Positions 25,652 to 34,960 of a DNA stretch of 64,000 nucleotides are shown piece after piece. Source of the stretch: Peribacillus simplex NBRC 15720 = DSM 1321. Lineage in GTDB: Bacteria > Bacillota > Bacilli > Bacillales > DSM-1321. The position numbers were made by a program, and so were the translations under genes. The stretch spans positions 1,527,501-1,591,500 of the forward strand of contig NZ_CP017704.1 in the NCBI RefSeq assembly GCF_002243645.1, written 5' to 3'. The notes beneath the pieces were generated by a model that saw only the letters and a program-made list of their open reading frames with translations, made no database searches and had not been told where the DNA came from. Position 1 is the stretch's first letter, and the number at the start of each line of letters is the position of its first letter.

Positions 25652-27229
25652 TCAAGAACCGACCGCCGCACCGTCCCCACGCGGATCGACCCCGCCTTTG
25701 AGGAAGTTATGCTCATCAATCCGAATTGCTTGTGCATGGCCCATCACCCCATCGAATTCTTCCACCACTTCGACATGATGTCCCCTTTCTTTCAGTTCAT
25801 CTACCGCCTCCTTTTTGACACGGCTTTCGATTTTCAACGACTCGCTATCTTCACCCCAGGTTCTTCCCCATACGAATCGCGGTTCATTGATTGCAGCTTG
25901 TGGGTCCATTCCGTAATCTATCATCCTGGTAATGATAGCAGTCTGTGTTTGCGGCTGTCCTTCCCCACCCTGAGTACCATATAAAATGCTGGGTTTTCCA
26001 TCTTTGCAGGCTATTGCCGGCATCAATGTATGGAATGAGCGCTTGTTAGGTTCGAGTGAGTTGACATGATTGGAATCAAGCGAGAAAAACGATCCTCTAT
26101 TTTGTAACATGACCCCTGTTTGACCGGCAGTGACACCAGATCCAAACTCAAAATAAAGGCTTTGAATAAAGGAAACCGAGTTTCCATCTTTATCGACCAC
26201 TGCGGCATAGGCCGTGTCATTTCCCATTGAAGGACTCGTAACTTTCTCAGCATTTGTCTGAATTGCTGATGCTAGCTTCGCTGCATATTGTTTATCTAGC
26301 AGCTTATCTATTGGAATATCAAAGAATTCAGGGTCTGTAAGGACTTCGTTCCGATCGCGGAAACCTGCTTTTAGAGCCTCTGCCAATAAATGATAGTATT
26401 CAGCAGAACCATGATCAATGTTGTCAAAGTTGAAATTCTCAAGAATATTGAGAGCCATCAGCCCGACGAACCCCTGAGAATTCGGCGGAACCTGATAAAT
26501 CGTATAATTTCGATACTGAGTTGAAATGGGTTCTACCCAATTGCCATGGTGATCAGCGAAATCAACAGCGGATAACAGACCCCCTTGCTCTTTTAAAAAG
26601 GATACGATTGCTTTTGCAAGTTCTCCCTTATAAAAAACGTCACGACCTTGATCAGCAATCAACGCTAAGCTTCGAGCAAGATCTTTTTGAACAAACCGTT
26701 CACCTACCTGCGGAACATGTCCACCCGGTGCATATATTTCAGATGTTATCGGTGCCGTCGAGAGCCAATCCCAATTTTTCTCCGTATACATCACTTGATT
26801 TTTCGTAATCGGAAAACCCTTTTCTGCATACTCGATCGCCGAATCAAGAACATCAGCTAACGTAAGTTTCCCGCATTCTCTCAATATCTCATCCCAGCTG
26901 TCTACCATCCCAGGAACTGTAATTGCGCTTCTCACCCCTCGAAAAGGAATCTTCTTTTCCCCTTTATATGCATCACGATTGACATTGCTTCCTGAGCGTC
27001 CGCTTCCATTGAAAGCACGAATTTTCCCGACCTCCCTTTCATATGTAAGCCAGAAAGCATCCCCACCAAGTCCGGTCATATGTGGATAAACTACACCCAA
27101 ACAGGCACTGACTGCCACTGCCGCATCAAAAGCATTCCCCCCTTTTTCAAGAATTTTATTTCCTGCCATCGACGCTAAATAGTGAGGACTTACCACCATA
27201 CTTTTCGTTCCAATTATCGATTGGGTCAT
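25652..27229 (-). CDS. ywrD: Gamma-glutamyltransferase (YwrD-like)
   Basis: A 525-residue Ntn-hydrolase that would self-cleave into two subunits before the nucleophile Thr in GNDTAYAAVVDKDGNSVSFI (about residue 340). GGNAFDAAVAVSACLGVVYP and GLGGDAFWLTYE at the N-terminus and GGEGQPQTQTAIITRM near the C-terminus are family motifs. It lacks a signal peptide, like B. subtilis YwrD. The start at 27229 has an AAGGAG site; the earlier in-frame ATG is not supported. It is divergent from the chromate transporter pair, as in the ywrABCD set of B. subtilis. Confidence 0.9.
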   Translation of the reverse strand: MTQSIIGTKSMVVSPHYLASMAGNKILEKGGNAFDAAVAVSACLGVVYPHMTGLGGDAFWLTYEREVGKIRAFNGSGRSGSNVNRDAYKGEKKIPFRGVRSAITVPGMVDSWDEILRECGKLTLADVLDSAIEYAEKGFPITKNQVMYTEKNWDWLSTAPITSEIYAPGGHVPQVGERFVQKDLARSLALIADQGRDVFYKGELAKAIVSFLKEQGGLLSAVDFADHHGNWVEPISTQYRNYTIYQVPPNSQGFVGLMALNILENFNFDNIDHGSAEYYHLLAEALKAGFRDRNEVLTDPEFFDIPIDKLLDKQYAAKLASAIQTNAEKVTSPSMGNDTAYAAVVDKDGNSVSFIQSLYFEFGSGVTAGQTGVMLQNRGSFFSLDSNHVNSLEPNKRSFHTLMPAIACKDGKPSILYGTQGGEGQPQTQTAIITRMIDYGMDPQAAINEPRFVWGRTWGEDSESLKIESRVKKEAVDELKERGHHVEVVEEFDGVMGHAQAIRIDEHNFLKGGVDPRGDGAAVGS

Positions 27230-27504
27230 AAATTCACTCCTTCTATAATTATTTGATTTTTCCAAAAATTCATGATAATTGTATTATAACTTGTTTGGTT
27301 TTTTTTAGAAATCCAAATTCATCTTTATGACAAAAAGTTGGTTTTTTTTCATACTCATCAGTCAATTTAATTAATAAATACCATTTATACATTCATTACG
27401 TAATTATCATTTGAATTTTATGTACATTTCGAAATCATTTTTGTTATCATTAATTCATAATCATGGAAATGAACTCTAAATTTAAAACAAAGGAGGAATC
27501 GTTT

Positions 27505-28092
27505 TTGAAAAATTCATATACGGAATTAACGGTCGGGATGATGAGAACGGGCATTTTAGGTTTCGGCGGCGGGCCATCTGTCATCCCGCTCATCCGCCAT
27601 GAAGCAGTTTCCCGCTATCATTGGCTCGACGATGATGAATTCGGGGACACTTTGGCGATTGCCAATACACTCCCAGGACCGATTGCCACGAAGATGGCAG
27701 CATATCTTGGTTATAAATTAAAAGGCTGGCCGGGAGCCCTCGTAAGTGTGGCCGCACACGTTTTACCTTCATGCTTTGCGATGGTTTTCTTAATTGCGTT
27801 CATTAATGTTTTAAGTAATTCAGCGATGATCAGTAATATGATTGCTGCTGTCATGCCAGTTGTTGCCGTCATGCTTGGTCAAATGGCTTATGAGTTTGGC
27901 GAAAAGGCGGTAAAAGGTTTAGGAAAGGTGCTCGGAATCACCTTTTTTGCGATTTCCTTTTTCCTCCTGCAGATCATTTCCCTACATCCGGGTATCGTCA
28001 TTATGATTTTCCTTATATATGGGGCGTTCCATTTTAAATTAAAGGATAGATTGAAAAATAAAAAGGTTAATAGGAAGGAGGAATCCGCCTAA
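27505..28092 (+). CDS. ywrB: Chromate transporter half (YwrB-like)
   Basis: A 195-residue single-domain CHR protein: GILGFGGGPSVIPLIRHEAV, LPGPIATKMAAYLGYKLKGW and several hydrophobic helices. Short-chain chromate transporters act as pairs with opposite topology; the partner follows immediately. The TTG at 27505 with a perfect AAAGGAGG site is preferred to the ATG at 27463. The TAA overlaps the ATG of the next gene. Real substrate is not proven; sulfate-like oxyanions are assumed from the family. Confidence 0.88.
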   Translation: MKNSYTELTVGMMRTGILGFGGGPSVIPLIRHEAVSRYHWLDDDEFGDTLAIANTLPGPIATKMAAYLGYKLKGWPGALVSVAAHVLPSCFAMVFLIAFINVLSNSAMISNMIAAVMPVVAVMLGQMAYEFGEKAVKGLGKVLGITFFAISFFLLQIISLHPGIVIMIFLIYGAFHFKLKDRLKNKKVNRKEESA

Positions 28093-28643
28093 TGGGTCTA
28101 ATCATCCCTATTGGAGTTGCTGTTTTTCTAGCATTTTTCATAGCCAATATTCTTGGATACGGCGGTGGTCCAGCCTCGATTCCGCTTATGTATGATCAAA
28201 TCGTCACCCGTTACGGCTGGCTTGATAATACCGAGTTCTCACAAATGCTTGCGTTAGGAAATTCACTCCCAGGTCCTATCGCCACCAAAATAGCCGCATA
28301 TGTCGGATATGATGTATATGGCTGGCCAGGATTTTTAGCTGCATTGGCGGGTACGATCATCCCTTCAGCCGTGGCTTTGATATATTTATTAAAAATCCTG
28401 CGAAAATACAAGCAATCACCTATCGTAAAAGGCATGTCCCTGCTTGTGCAGCCCGTGATCGCGATCATGATGTTATTGCTCACCTGGAATATGGCTGCTG
28501 ATGCCGTCGGTTCCATCGGCTACATCCATTCAATCGTCATCGCTGGATTAGCCTTCCTGGCTTTAGGTAAATTCAAGATTCACCCTGCATTCGTAATCAT
28601 TCTTGCATTTGCGTACGGCGGCTTTATCATACCGCTCACATGA
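28092..28643 (+). CDS. ywrA: Chromate transporter half (YwrA-like)
   Basis: A 183-residue CHR-family partner of the preceding gene: NILGYGGGPASIPLMYDQIV, NSLPGPIATKIAAYVGYDVY and GWPGFLAALAGTIIPSA. It starts at ATG 28092, overlapping the previous stop by one base with a GGAGGAA site inside that gene, so the two are translationally coupled. It ends at a terminator shared with the convergent Lrp gene. Confidence 0.88.
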   Translation: MGLIIPIGVAVFLAFFIANILGYGGGPASIPLMYDQIVTRYGWLDNTEFSQMLALGNSLPGPIATKIAAYVGYDVYGWPGFLAALAGTIIPSAVALIYLLKILRKYKQSPIVKGMSLLVQPVIAIMMLLLTWNMAADAVGSIGYIHSIVIAGLAFLALGKFKIHPAFVIILAFAYGGFIIPLT

Positions 28644-28647
28644 TAAT

Positions 28648-28677
28648 AAAAAATCCACCTATATAGGGGGATTTTTT
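28648..28677. terminator. Bidirectional terminator between ywrA and ywrC
   Basis: AAAAAATCC/GGATTTTTT stem enclosing CCTATATAGG, between convergent stops at 28643 and 28681; A and T runs on both sides suit both directions. Confidence 0.85.
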
Positions 28678-28680
28678 CAT

Positions 28681-29157
28681 TTAAAGCTTCATGCCCATCC
28701 GGCTTTTATAACGTTTAATTAGAATTTGGCAATCAACGCTGACAACACCGACGACCGCATACAGCTTCTCATTGAGAAAGCGTTCCATCTCCTGATTATC
28801 AGTAAAGATTCCGTGCATATGGAGTTTACTCGGACCGGTCATATGGTATAAGCTCGTTACTGCCGGTTCACTTTCTAATTGCTGCGCTACCGATTCCAGA
28901 TATTTAGGCTCAACCTCAACGTTAAAGAAAGCCGAAACATGGATGCCGACCTTTGCTGGATTTATAACTGCGGTAAACCTCTCGATCACACCGTTTTCAA
29001 CAAGATGATTAATTCTCATTTGAACCGCAACCCTGGAGAGCTCCACTTTCTTCGCTAAGTCGGTATATGAAATTCGCGCATCTTCATGTAAAACCGATAT
29101 GATTTTCTTATCGATCTCATCAACTTTCAAGCTGGGAATCTTAAAGTCCTCTGCCAT
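28681..29157 (-). CDS. ywrC: Lrp/AsnC-family regulator (YwrC-like)
   Basis: About 158 residues. The helix-turn-helix is in [40 protein letters not shown], and a RAM-type effector domain follows ([20 protein letters not shown]). The ATG at 29157 ([10 protein letters not shown]) has an AAAGGAG site and gives the normal size; a longer frame to 29247 is open but unsupported. It is convergent with ywrBA and likely regulates this set in response to an amino acid or small ligand, by analogy with its family. Confidence 0.87.
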   Translation of the reverse strand: MAEDFKIPSLKVDEIDKKIISVLHEDARISYTDLAKKVELSRVAVQMRINHLVENGVIERFTAVINPAKVGIHVSAFFNVEVEPKYLESVAQQLESEPAVTSLYHMTGPSKLHMHGIFTDNQEMERFLNEKLYAVVGVVSVDCQILIKRYKSRMGMKL

Positions 29158-29542
29158 CCTACGTAACTCCTTTTCGATTTCTTTATTAAACATTATCGCA
29201 GAGAACACCACCGGATCACAACAATCTTCCTTTTCACTTTTTAACATCCATAAAAACAGAGAAATTAAGCAATAGCAAAATATATAATGGCCTGCCCATT
29301 TTTAATAATCAACCTCCTATTTTCACATGAACGTCCATCATATATGTAATTTTTCAAACTTAGGATACATATTCCGTCCAGCTGTATGGCTAAAAGTGAA
29401 GCCGTCAAAAAGATGAAATCCGATAGGAATCAGAACCGGACAAATTAACCGCATCGGAGACACCCCCTTAAGAGACAACAAGGGAAACCATCATCCTCCT
29501 CTGTAATTAATGGGAGCAAATGAGTTCCTACCAGACTGCAGT

Positions 29543-29580
29543 CCCCCTCCCCATTCGAAAAAATGGAAGGCGGGGGTTTT
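29543..29580 (+). terminator. Hairpin, possible terminator
   Basis: CCCCCTCCCCATT pairs imperfectly with AATGGAAGGCGGGGG and is followed by TTTT. There is no obvious plus-strand gene ending here. Confidence 0.35.
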
Positions 29581-29632
29581 ACAGACCGTTTAATGCAGGA
29601 TAAAAGTGTATGAATATCCAATGGACACATCC

Positions 29633-29755
29633 TCAATCCTTTGTTTGAAAGGTCTTTGCGATATTTTTGTATTCCTCATCATTGAGAATGCCCATTTTTT
29701 TGAATAATGCGGAATAAGCCATTATTTTTTTTTGCGTACGGTTTGTACAATTCAT
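29633..29755 (-). CDS. Small protein, 40 residues, unknown function
   Basis: ATG 29755 with an AAAGGAG site opens MNCTNRTQKKIMAYSALFKK followed by a charged helix (MGILNDEEYKNIAKTFQTKD). The family is not recognised. Compact amphipathic composition resembles many Bacillus small proteins. It is monocistronic. Confidence 0.55.
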   Translation of the reverse strand: MNCTNRTQKKIMAYSALFKKMGILNDEEYKNIAKTFQTKD

Positions 29756-30043
29756 TTGGATCAGCTCCTTTTTTACATAGTATTCATTTATGACAAAATG
29801 TTTCCTCTATGCAAAATATTTCGAATAGACTAAATCAACTAAAAGCGTTATGTATATTTCCAATTGATTTTTGTGCTGTTTAGCAATGCTTATGTTTATT
29901 TGGAGTAGGTGTCAAAATACAACTTGATTTCCGATTACCATATAACCAAGACTGAAAAAATGCAGTTTGGGTCCATTAAAATGTTGTCCTTCTTGCAACA
30001 AGTGATCATTCGGATTATCGTTGTTTAAGAAGATGCGAAGAAA

Positions 30044-30072
30044 TTGAAAAAACTGCATACTTTCTTCATACT
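30044..30072 (+). promoter_or_regulatory. Candidate sigma-A promoter for the two-component operon
   Basis: TTGAAA and CATACT with a 17-base spacer, about 40 bp upstream of the kinase start. A repeated TCTTCATACTTT/GCATACTTTC pattern overlaps it and could be a regulator half-site. Confidence 0.4.
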
Positions 30073-30113
30073 TTTTCGCTAAACTGACTTTATTCTATAA
30101 GAAGGTGAATGCA

Positions 30114-31505
30114 TTGAAAATCTCCTTTAAACTCGGACTATCTATATTTGTTTGCATTTTTTTATTGGAAACAGTTTCCATGATTTACTTACATAATAAA
30201 GTGATCCATTCCCGTATCAATCAAGAATTGGAATCACTGAAGGCCCGTGGCAATAGTCATCGTGATGTGTTGGAAATTACGTATTCCGACTCAACACTTC
30301 AGCATATCGCCCTAATGGAATCACATACCGATACAGATGTCGTGATTACGAACACAAGAGGAGATATTCTGATATCTTCAGAAAAGGTAAATGGGGGAAT
30401 GGAAAAAACCTTAGCAATAAACATCCCACAAGTACCCCGAAAAGGTCTGGTCATACAATCAAGTTGGAAGGATGATAGATATATAGCCACCGTTACGCCA
30501 TTTATCAGTGATAAAGAAAACAAAGGCTATGTTTATATGTTCAAAGATACTAGAGATGTTGAGGATTTAATCGCACAATTGAATAGGCATTTCCTTCTTG
30601 CGACTGCATTGCTCCTTTTCTTCATGCTTATCATCATTTATTTTCTATCAAAAGCTTTGACTAGACCGCTTATTGCCATGAAGGAAGCGACAACCAAACT
30701 CAGCAAAGGGAATTTTTCGGTAGCTGTGCCAGTACGATCTCATGATGAACTTGGGGAGCTTGCCCAATCCATTCAAAGCTTGGCTAATGAATTGAACTAT
30801 TTAACGAAGGAACGCAATGAATTTTTGGCAAGCATCTCACATGAACTGCGCACGCCGCTAACTTATATCAAGGGATACGCAGATATTGCCCGCCGGAAAG
30901 ATTTAGATGTATCCAAAAGAACACAATACTTAGAGATCATCCATGATGAATCCGAACGAATAAACAGATTATTGGACGAACTATTCAATATCGCTAGAAT
31001 GGATGTAAATACATTCACCATATCAAAAGAAACCGTCCAGCTCTCTTCAATCCTGCAAAACATTCATGAAAAAGTGTTACCGGCTTTTGCAAATGAAAGA
31101 ATTCAATTGAATCTGGAATGTAAGGATTATTTATTTATAGATATAGATCCCTCACGGTTTGAGCAAGTCATTCTTAACCTGCTGGATAATGCACTGAAGT
31201 ACTCGAACGAATATACAGTCACCACCATCAAAGCCACTGAATGCAATGGCAGGATTTCCATCTCCATAATCGATCAAGGGGTTGGCATTCCTCCTGAAGA
31301 TATCCCCCATATCTTTGATCGTTTATATCGTGTCGAGAAATCACGCGCCAGAGATACCGGTGGATTCGGATTGGGCCTCTCCATCGTCAAGCAATTAGTG
31401 GAAATACAAGGAGGAACCATTTCGGTTAAAAGCAACTTGGAGCAAGGAACGTGCTTCACCATCACATTTAAGGAGATAACAAATGAAGACAGTAGTTCTG
31501 GTTGA
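30114..31505 (+). CDS. Sensor histidine kinase
   Basis: A 463-residue membrane kinase. TM1 is near residues 5-25, an extracytoplasmic sensor of about 130 residues follows, TM2 is LATALLLFFMLIIIYFLSKA, then HAMP (LTRPLIAMKEATTKLSKGNF), HisKA with the phospho-acceptor in ASISHELRTPLTYIKGYADI and a HATPase domain with N, G1 and G2 boxes (NLLDNALKYS, DQGVGIPPEDI, GGFGLGLSIVKQ). The TTG at 30114 has an AGAAGG site at 8 bases; the GTG at 30105 is too close to it. The 3' end overlaps the response regulator by 23 bp. The signal is unknown. Confidence 0.9.
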   Translation: MKISFKLGLSIFVCIFLLETVSMIYLHNKVIHSRINQELESLKARGNSHRDVLEITYSDSTLQHIALMESHTDTDVVITNTRGDILISSEKVNGGMEKTLAINIPQVPRKGLVIQSSWKDDRYIATVTPFISDKENKGYVYMFKDTRDVEDLIAQLNRHFLLATALLLFFMLIIIYFLSKALTRPLIAMKEATTKLSKGNFSVAVPVRSHDELGELAQSIQSLANELNYLTKERNEFLASISHELRTPLTYIKGYADIARRKDLDVSKRTQYLEIIHDESERINRLLDELFNIARMDVNTFTISKETVQLSSILQNIHEKVLPAFANERIQLNLECKDYLFIDIDPSRFEQVILNLLDNALKYSNEYTVTTIKATECNGRISISIIDQGVGIPPEDIPHIFDRLYRVEKSRARDTGGFGLGLSIVKQLVEIQGGTISVKSNLEQGTCFTITFKEITNEDSSSG

Positions 31506-32160
31506 TGATGAACAGAGAATGCTTGATCTATTAGAGCTATACATTGTACCTCACGGATATACATGCATGAAGATGAAATCTGGACATGAAGCCTTACAGT
31601 TCTTAGGGCATAAACATGCGGACATAGTACTTCTTGATATAATGATGCCTGAGATGGATGGGTGGGAAACGTGCGAAAGGATCCGTGCGTTTTCCAATAT
31701 TCCCATAATCATGCTCACCGCCCGGGATGCTGCACAAGAAATGGTGAAAGGGTTGAAAAAGGGCGCAGACGATTATATTACGAAACCCTTTAATGAAGAT
31801 GTTTTACTTGCCAGAATCGAAGCGGTGACGCGGCGAATGCAAAGCCAGGATGATCATGTGATCTTTAGGGGGCTAAAATTAACTGAATCCTCTTATGAAG
31901 CACATTATGATGCCAAAACAATCCCATTAACACCAAAAGAGTTCTCACTGTTGTTCTTGTTTTTAAAATCCCCAGATCAAGTGTATTCCAGAGATCACCT
32001 GCTTTCGACCATATGGGGATTTAAAACGGATACGGAAGATCGGACAATCGATTCCCATATTCGAAATATTAGAGAGAAATTGCGTCATGCCGGTTTTCCA
32101 ACAGATCAACATTTGAAAACGGTCTGGGGCATCGGATATAAATGGAGTTCTGTGGATTGA
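31483..32160 (+). CDS. OmpR/PhoB-family response regulator
   Basis: A 225-residue regulator: receiver domain with acidic pair in VVLVDDEQRM, phospho-acceptor Asp in HADIVLLDIMMPEMDGWETC, Thr in IIMLTARD and Lys in DDYITKPF; then a winged-helix DNA-binding domain (LTPKEFSLLFLFLKSPDQVY, TVWGIGYKW). It starts inside the kinase gene with an AAGGAG site. It presumably activates its own operon and the adjacent TVP38 gene, which is inference. Confidence 0.93.
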   Translation: MKTVVLVDDEQRMLDLLELYIVPHGYTCMKMKSGHEALQFLGHKHADIVLLDIMMPEMDGWETCERIRAFSNIPIIMLTARDAAQEMVKGLKKGADDYITKPFNEDVLLARIEAVTRRMQSQDDHVIFRGLKLTESSYEAHYDAKTIPLTPKEFSLLFLFLKSPDQVYSRDHLLSTIWGFKTDTEDRTIDSHIRNIREKLRHAGFPTDQHLKTVWGIGYKWSSVD

Positions 32161-32161
32161 T

Positions 32162-32713
32162 ATGAATTTCATTTCTGAGGCATTACTATCCAGCGGACCT
32201 TTTTCCATTGCTGTAAGTTTAGTATTCAATATATTGATTAGCGTGCTCGGTTTTATTCCAAGCGTATTCATCACGGCTGCCAATATCACCGTATTTGGTT
32301 TTGAAAAGGGATTGATCCTTTCTTACATGGGAGAAATTGCCGGAGCAGTGGTCAGCTTTTGGTTATATCGGAAGGGCTTTCAAACATTCAAACCCAAGTT
32401 CATGAAGAACCGGTGGGTCATGAAGCTGCAAAAGTCACAAGGGTTTCATGCTTTTTGGATGATCCTGATGCTTAGGCTCCTTCCTTTTATACCATCCGGC
32501 GTGATCAACCTTACAGCAGCATTAAGCAAGACGGGAATGATGATTTTCTTTCTCGCGACATCCATCGGAAAACTGCCTGCCCTCCTTGTCGAAGCGTATT
32601 CGGTAACACAAGTATTGAAGGCATCGGACGATGTAAGGATTGTTTTGGTACTGTTGATTCTGGTAATCGCAGTCTTTTATTACTTTAATAGAAATAAGAA
32701 AAAAGGAATGTAG
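32162..32713 (+). CDS. TVP38/TMEM64 (DedA-related) membrane protein
   Basis: A 183-residue polytopic protein of the VTT/SNARE-associated family: SVFITAANITVFGFEKGLIL, SYMGEIAGAVVSFWLYRKGF and RLLPFIPSGVINLTAALSKT. These proteins are linked to lipid scrambling or membrane homeostasis. It starts 1 bp after the response-regulator stop and ends with a terminator, so it is the third gene of the operon and the probable output of the system. Confidence 0.85.
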   Translation: MNFISEALLSSGPFSIAVSLVFNILISVLGFIPSVFITAANITVFGFEKGLILSYMGEIAGAVVSFWLYRKGFQTFKPKFMKNRWVMKLQKSQGFHAFWMILMLRLLPFIPSGVINLTAALSKTGMMIFFLATSIGKLPALLVEAYSVTQVLKASDDVRIVLVLLILVIAVFYYFNRNKKKGM

Positions 32714-32763
32714 GAAAAAAGCTCCTCTACTTCCGGGGTAAATTGGTAGGGGATTTCCTTTTT
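32713..32763 (+). terminator. Terminator of the two-component operon
   Basis: GGAAAAAAGCTCCTCTAC pairs imperfectly with GTAGGGGATTTCC, followed by TTTTT. Confidence 0.75.
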
Positions 32764-32908
32764 AACCCTACAATTGATAAGGCGCCATTCTTCTATGTTT
32801 TCTTATTCGAAGATAGTGGTCGTCCGACGGGCTAATGTAAAAACGCAATAGTATCTCAACACTACTATATGTGTTATCCGGTAGATATGTGTGAGTAGGT
32901 GATATTAG

Positions 32909-32938
32909 AAAGCAAACATCACTATAATGTTTGCTTCC
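32909..32938 (-). terminator. Terminator of the 32943-33500 gene
   Basis: A 9-bp stem AGCAAACAT/ATGTTTGCT lies just past the stop on the minus strand. Confidence 0.6.
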
Positions 32939-32942
32939 TAAA

Positions 32943-33500
32943 TTATAGAAGATAAAATGTATTTCCTTCAGGACCGAGCGGCAAATGTCCATCTGCAAGC
33001 AATTCTACAATAAATGAAAATGGGTTTTCTTCACAGGCAAGTTCGGCTGTACAAGCAAGAATACTTATATACATGGCATGTCCTACGAGGAACTTGATTG
33101 CCTTTTCATCCCTAAATGTATTGAATGCTTGTTTATATGCTCCATGAAAAACGGCATCCGGCACTTTGTCCACGATATCTGCAAGCAGTTTTTCACTTCC
33201 AGAGGCATCGATCTTTTCCTTAAGTTGATCCGGTAATTCTTTCAGAACTTCCCAAAGCATACTTCTTTCAAACGAAAGACAGCTGATTGCTTCTGAAACC
33301 TGCGCTGCCGAAATCCACTTTATTTTATATTCACTGACGCCAATTGCGCTCATAAACTGATTTACTTTTTTCTCTGCTTCACTACACTTTACCCCGACTT
33401 GTGAATACCATTCGATGGATGTAAGTCGCTCAATCATTTCATTGGCAGACCGTGCGTCCGTACCGTACTTTTCTTCATTGATTATTCCGGCTAAAGCCAT
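32943..33500 (-). CDS. Conserved-looking protein of unknown function, 185 residues
   Basis: ATG 33500 with a GGAGCGG site. The protein is soluble and mainly helical, with five cysteines spread out (for example KCSEAEKK, SILACTAELACEENP) and the ending GHLPLGPEGNTFYLL. No domain recognised. It is flanked upstream by aromatic-degradation remnants in the same direction but has its own terminator. Confidence 0.6.
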   Translation of the reverse strand: MALAGIINEEKYGTDARSANEMIERLTSIEWYSQVGVKCSEAEKKVNQFMSAIGVSEYKIKWISAAQVSEAISCLSFERSMLWEVLKELPDQLKEKIDASGSEKLLADIVDKVPDAVFHGAYKQAFNTFRDEKAIKFLVGHAMYISILACTAELACEENPFSFIVELLADGHLPLGPEGNTFYLL

Positions 33501-33569
33501 ATTAGTCCGCTCCTTTCATATCTTCCGTTTTATCAGGCCGACTGGGATTTCCCTGCCGACCAATGTCTG

Positions 33570-33899
33570 TTAATATTTTGTTGTCAGTTCTGAAGGACCA
33601 AATTTCGGTCCATATGGTCCTTCATCGAACCAGCGTCCCAGTCTTGGAACTATGGATACGAGGGATGCTGCAAGTTCACGCTTAAGGTTCATTTCAGGGG
33701 CATCCCCTTGAAGGTGATGCAATGCAGTGGTTGAACCGTCTCGGTTCCACTTTGCGGCAATACGTCTTTCAGTGGCTGCTGCATCAATTGCTTCTTTTCG
33801 CTTCGCTTCAGAGTTAGATTGAAGCGCTTTCTCAATTCCCCTTACAGAAATAATTGCATCCGGTACTCCGGAATTCAATCCACGTGCACCAAAAGGTGC
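33570..33899 (-). pseudogene. FAD-dependent aromatic monooxygenase (MhpA/PheA-like) C-terminal remnant
   Basis: The frame read from 33899 begins APFGARGLNSGVPDA, the conserved FAD-binding block of MhpA/PheA-type hydroxylases, and continues EAIDAAATERRIAAKWNRDG, APEMNLKRELAASLVSIVPR and RWFDEGPYGPKFG to the stop at 33570. The 350 or so residues before it are missing, and after GVPDA the usual ENLAWKL segment is altered. The front is fused out of frame to the MFS remnant. Identification rests mainly on the PFGARGLNSG motif. Confidence 0.55.
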
Positions 33900-34074
33900 G
33901 TGCTGTCACATCCGATATTCCCCACTCCTTAATAAGAGATGGAACGACAGCCCCGTAAATGACAACATCATATCCATCAAACAAAATGACAAGAAAAAGC
34001 CAGAAAACAAGCCAAATATGAAATGAATGAATGCGGCTTCCGTCAATTACTTTCATTGGGTTAATCAACTTCAT
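33900..34074 (-). pseudogene. Aromatic acid:H+ symporter (AAHS-type MFS) N-terminal remnant
   Basis: From ATG 34074 (AAGGGGGG site) the first helix of an AAHS permease is clear: HIWLVFWLFLVILFDGYDVV, then IYGAVVPSLIKEWGISDVTA with the family GYD motif. The similarity ends at about 33900 in the middle of helix 2, where a deletion has joined it to the monooxygenase tail. At least 380 residues are gone. Confidence 0.78.
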
Positions 34075-34129
34075 ATTATTGCCCCCCTTAAATTTAGATT
34101 TCATTTAACAAATCGTATCCCGCACCAAT

Positions 34130-34143
34130 AGGAAACGCTTTCA
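34130..34143 (-). promoter_or_regulatory. cre box (CcpA site)
   Basis: The minus strand reads TGAAAGCGTTTCCT, identical to the 14-mer at 22144-22157, 56 bp upstream of the permease remnant. Catabolite repression of the former operon is inferred. Confidence 0.65.
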
Positions 34144-34560
34144 TTTTTCAATAACCTTTGTCCCCTCCTTTTTAATGTCTGAATTTTCCGTAATCTAATT
34201 TTATTAGCTGGAGGTTAAGATTGTTAGCCACTTAATGTAGGAAAAAAGAAGTTTATTTTCAGTTATTATGTAGTCTATTCGGATAGTGCAACCTATCCTA
34301 ACTAGTACAACAGCTGAGTGATATATAAAAAAGAAGAAGTTCGCTAATTTATTTTGCACAGTTCTCTTCTTAGACTTGAATCATTCGACTAATTTATATT
34401 GTTTTAGAAAAGCATGGAACTCCGTTTTCAAATCTCCCTTGATCCTAATCTCTTTCGATTCCTAAGCAATTTATAAGGGGCGAGCCATAAATTAATAGTA
34501 AAATGGATATTATGTAGACCTCTCATTTAACCATATGACTACTAACCTTGTTTGTTATGG
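34144..34560. other. Intergenic, no gene recognised
   Basis: About 415 bp of A+T-rich DNA. A 30-base stretch ATTGTTAGCC.CTT..TGTAGG at 34218-34250 recurs, with changes, at 60130-60160. Confidence 0.4.
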
Positions 34561-34565
34561 CCTTA

Positions 34566-34960
34566 TCAGTATCTTCTACCGAGTCTATTGTTCATTTGAA
34601 AATTGCTTCTTAGTTTCGTATCCTTGTTTATTTGTGAATTCTTTCTTTCTACTTTTTCGTTTGATTTCAAAAAGACTGCAAAGCTTTTCTTGAAGAAGCG
34701 CTTTGCAGTCTTTTTGTCTCTTGTTTTACTGAGATAAAAATTCCCCTTTAGAATCCACTGCACAATACAGATAAATACATTTACTTTTTTCTTTGATATA
34801 CGTTTCACCGACTCTCCAGGAGTCATTTGTTGGCCTAAGATATACGCTGTGCCCTTTCTAATTCCGTTTCATATTGATGAACCCAACGCATAACCGAGCT
34901 CAAGTTGTGATTGTATCAGGCTGCTATTGCAATGTTATTCTCAAAGAATGACATTCAGGG
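34566..34960 (-). mobile_element. IS6-family transposase remnant
   Basis: Broken pieces of an IS240/IS6-like transposase in several frames: LSSVMRWVHQYE (34883-34918), then NDSW, KVNVFICIVQWILKGNFYLS and KTRDKKTAKRFFKKSFAVFL, matching the family path around the second catalytic Asp. In-frame stops and shifts separate the pieces and both ends are missing. It is dead and marks past rearrangement in a region with three other remnants. Confidence 0.7.

Noticed and set aside
29445-29636. Minus-strand frame of 63 codons
   Set aside because: No ribosome site, composition rich in Pro/Cys/Leu, overlaps a hairpin; not supported as a gene.
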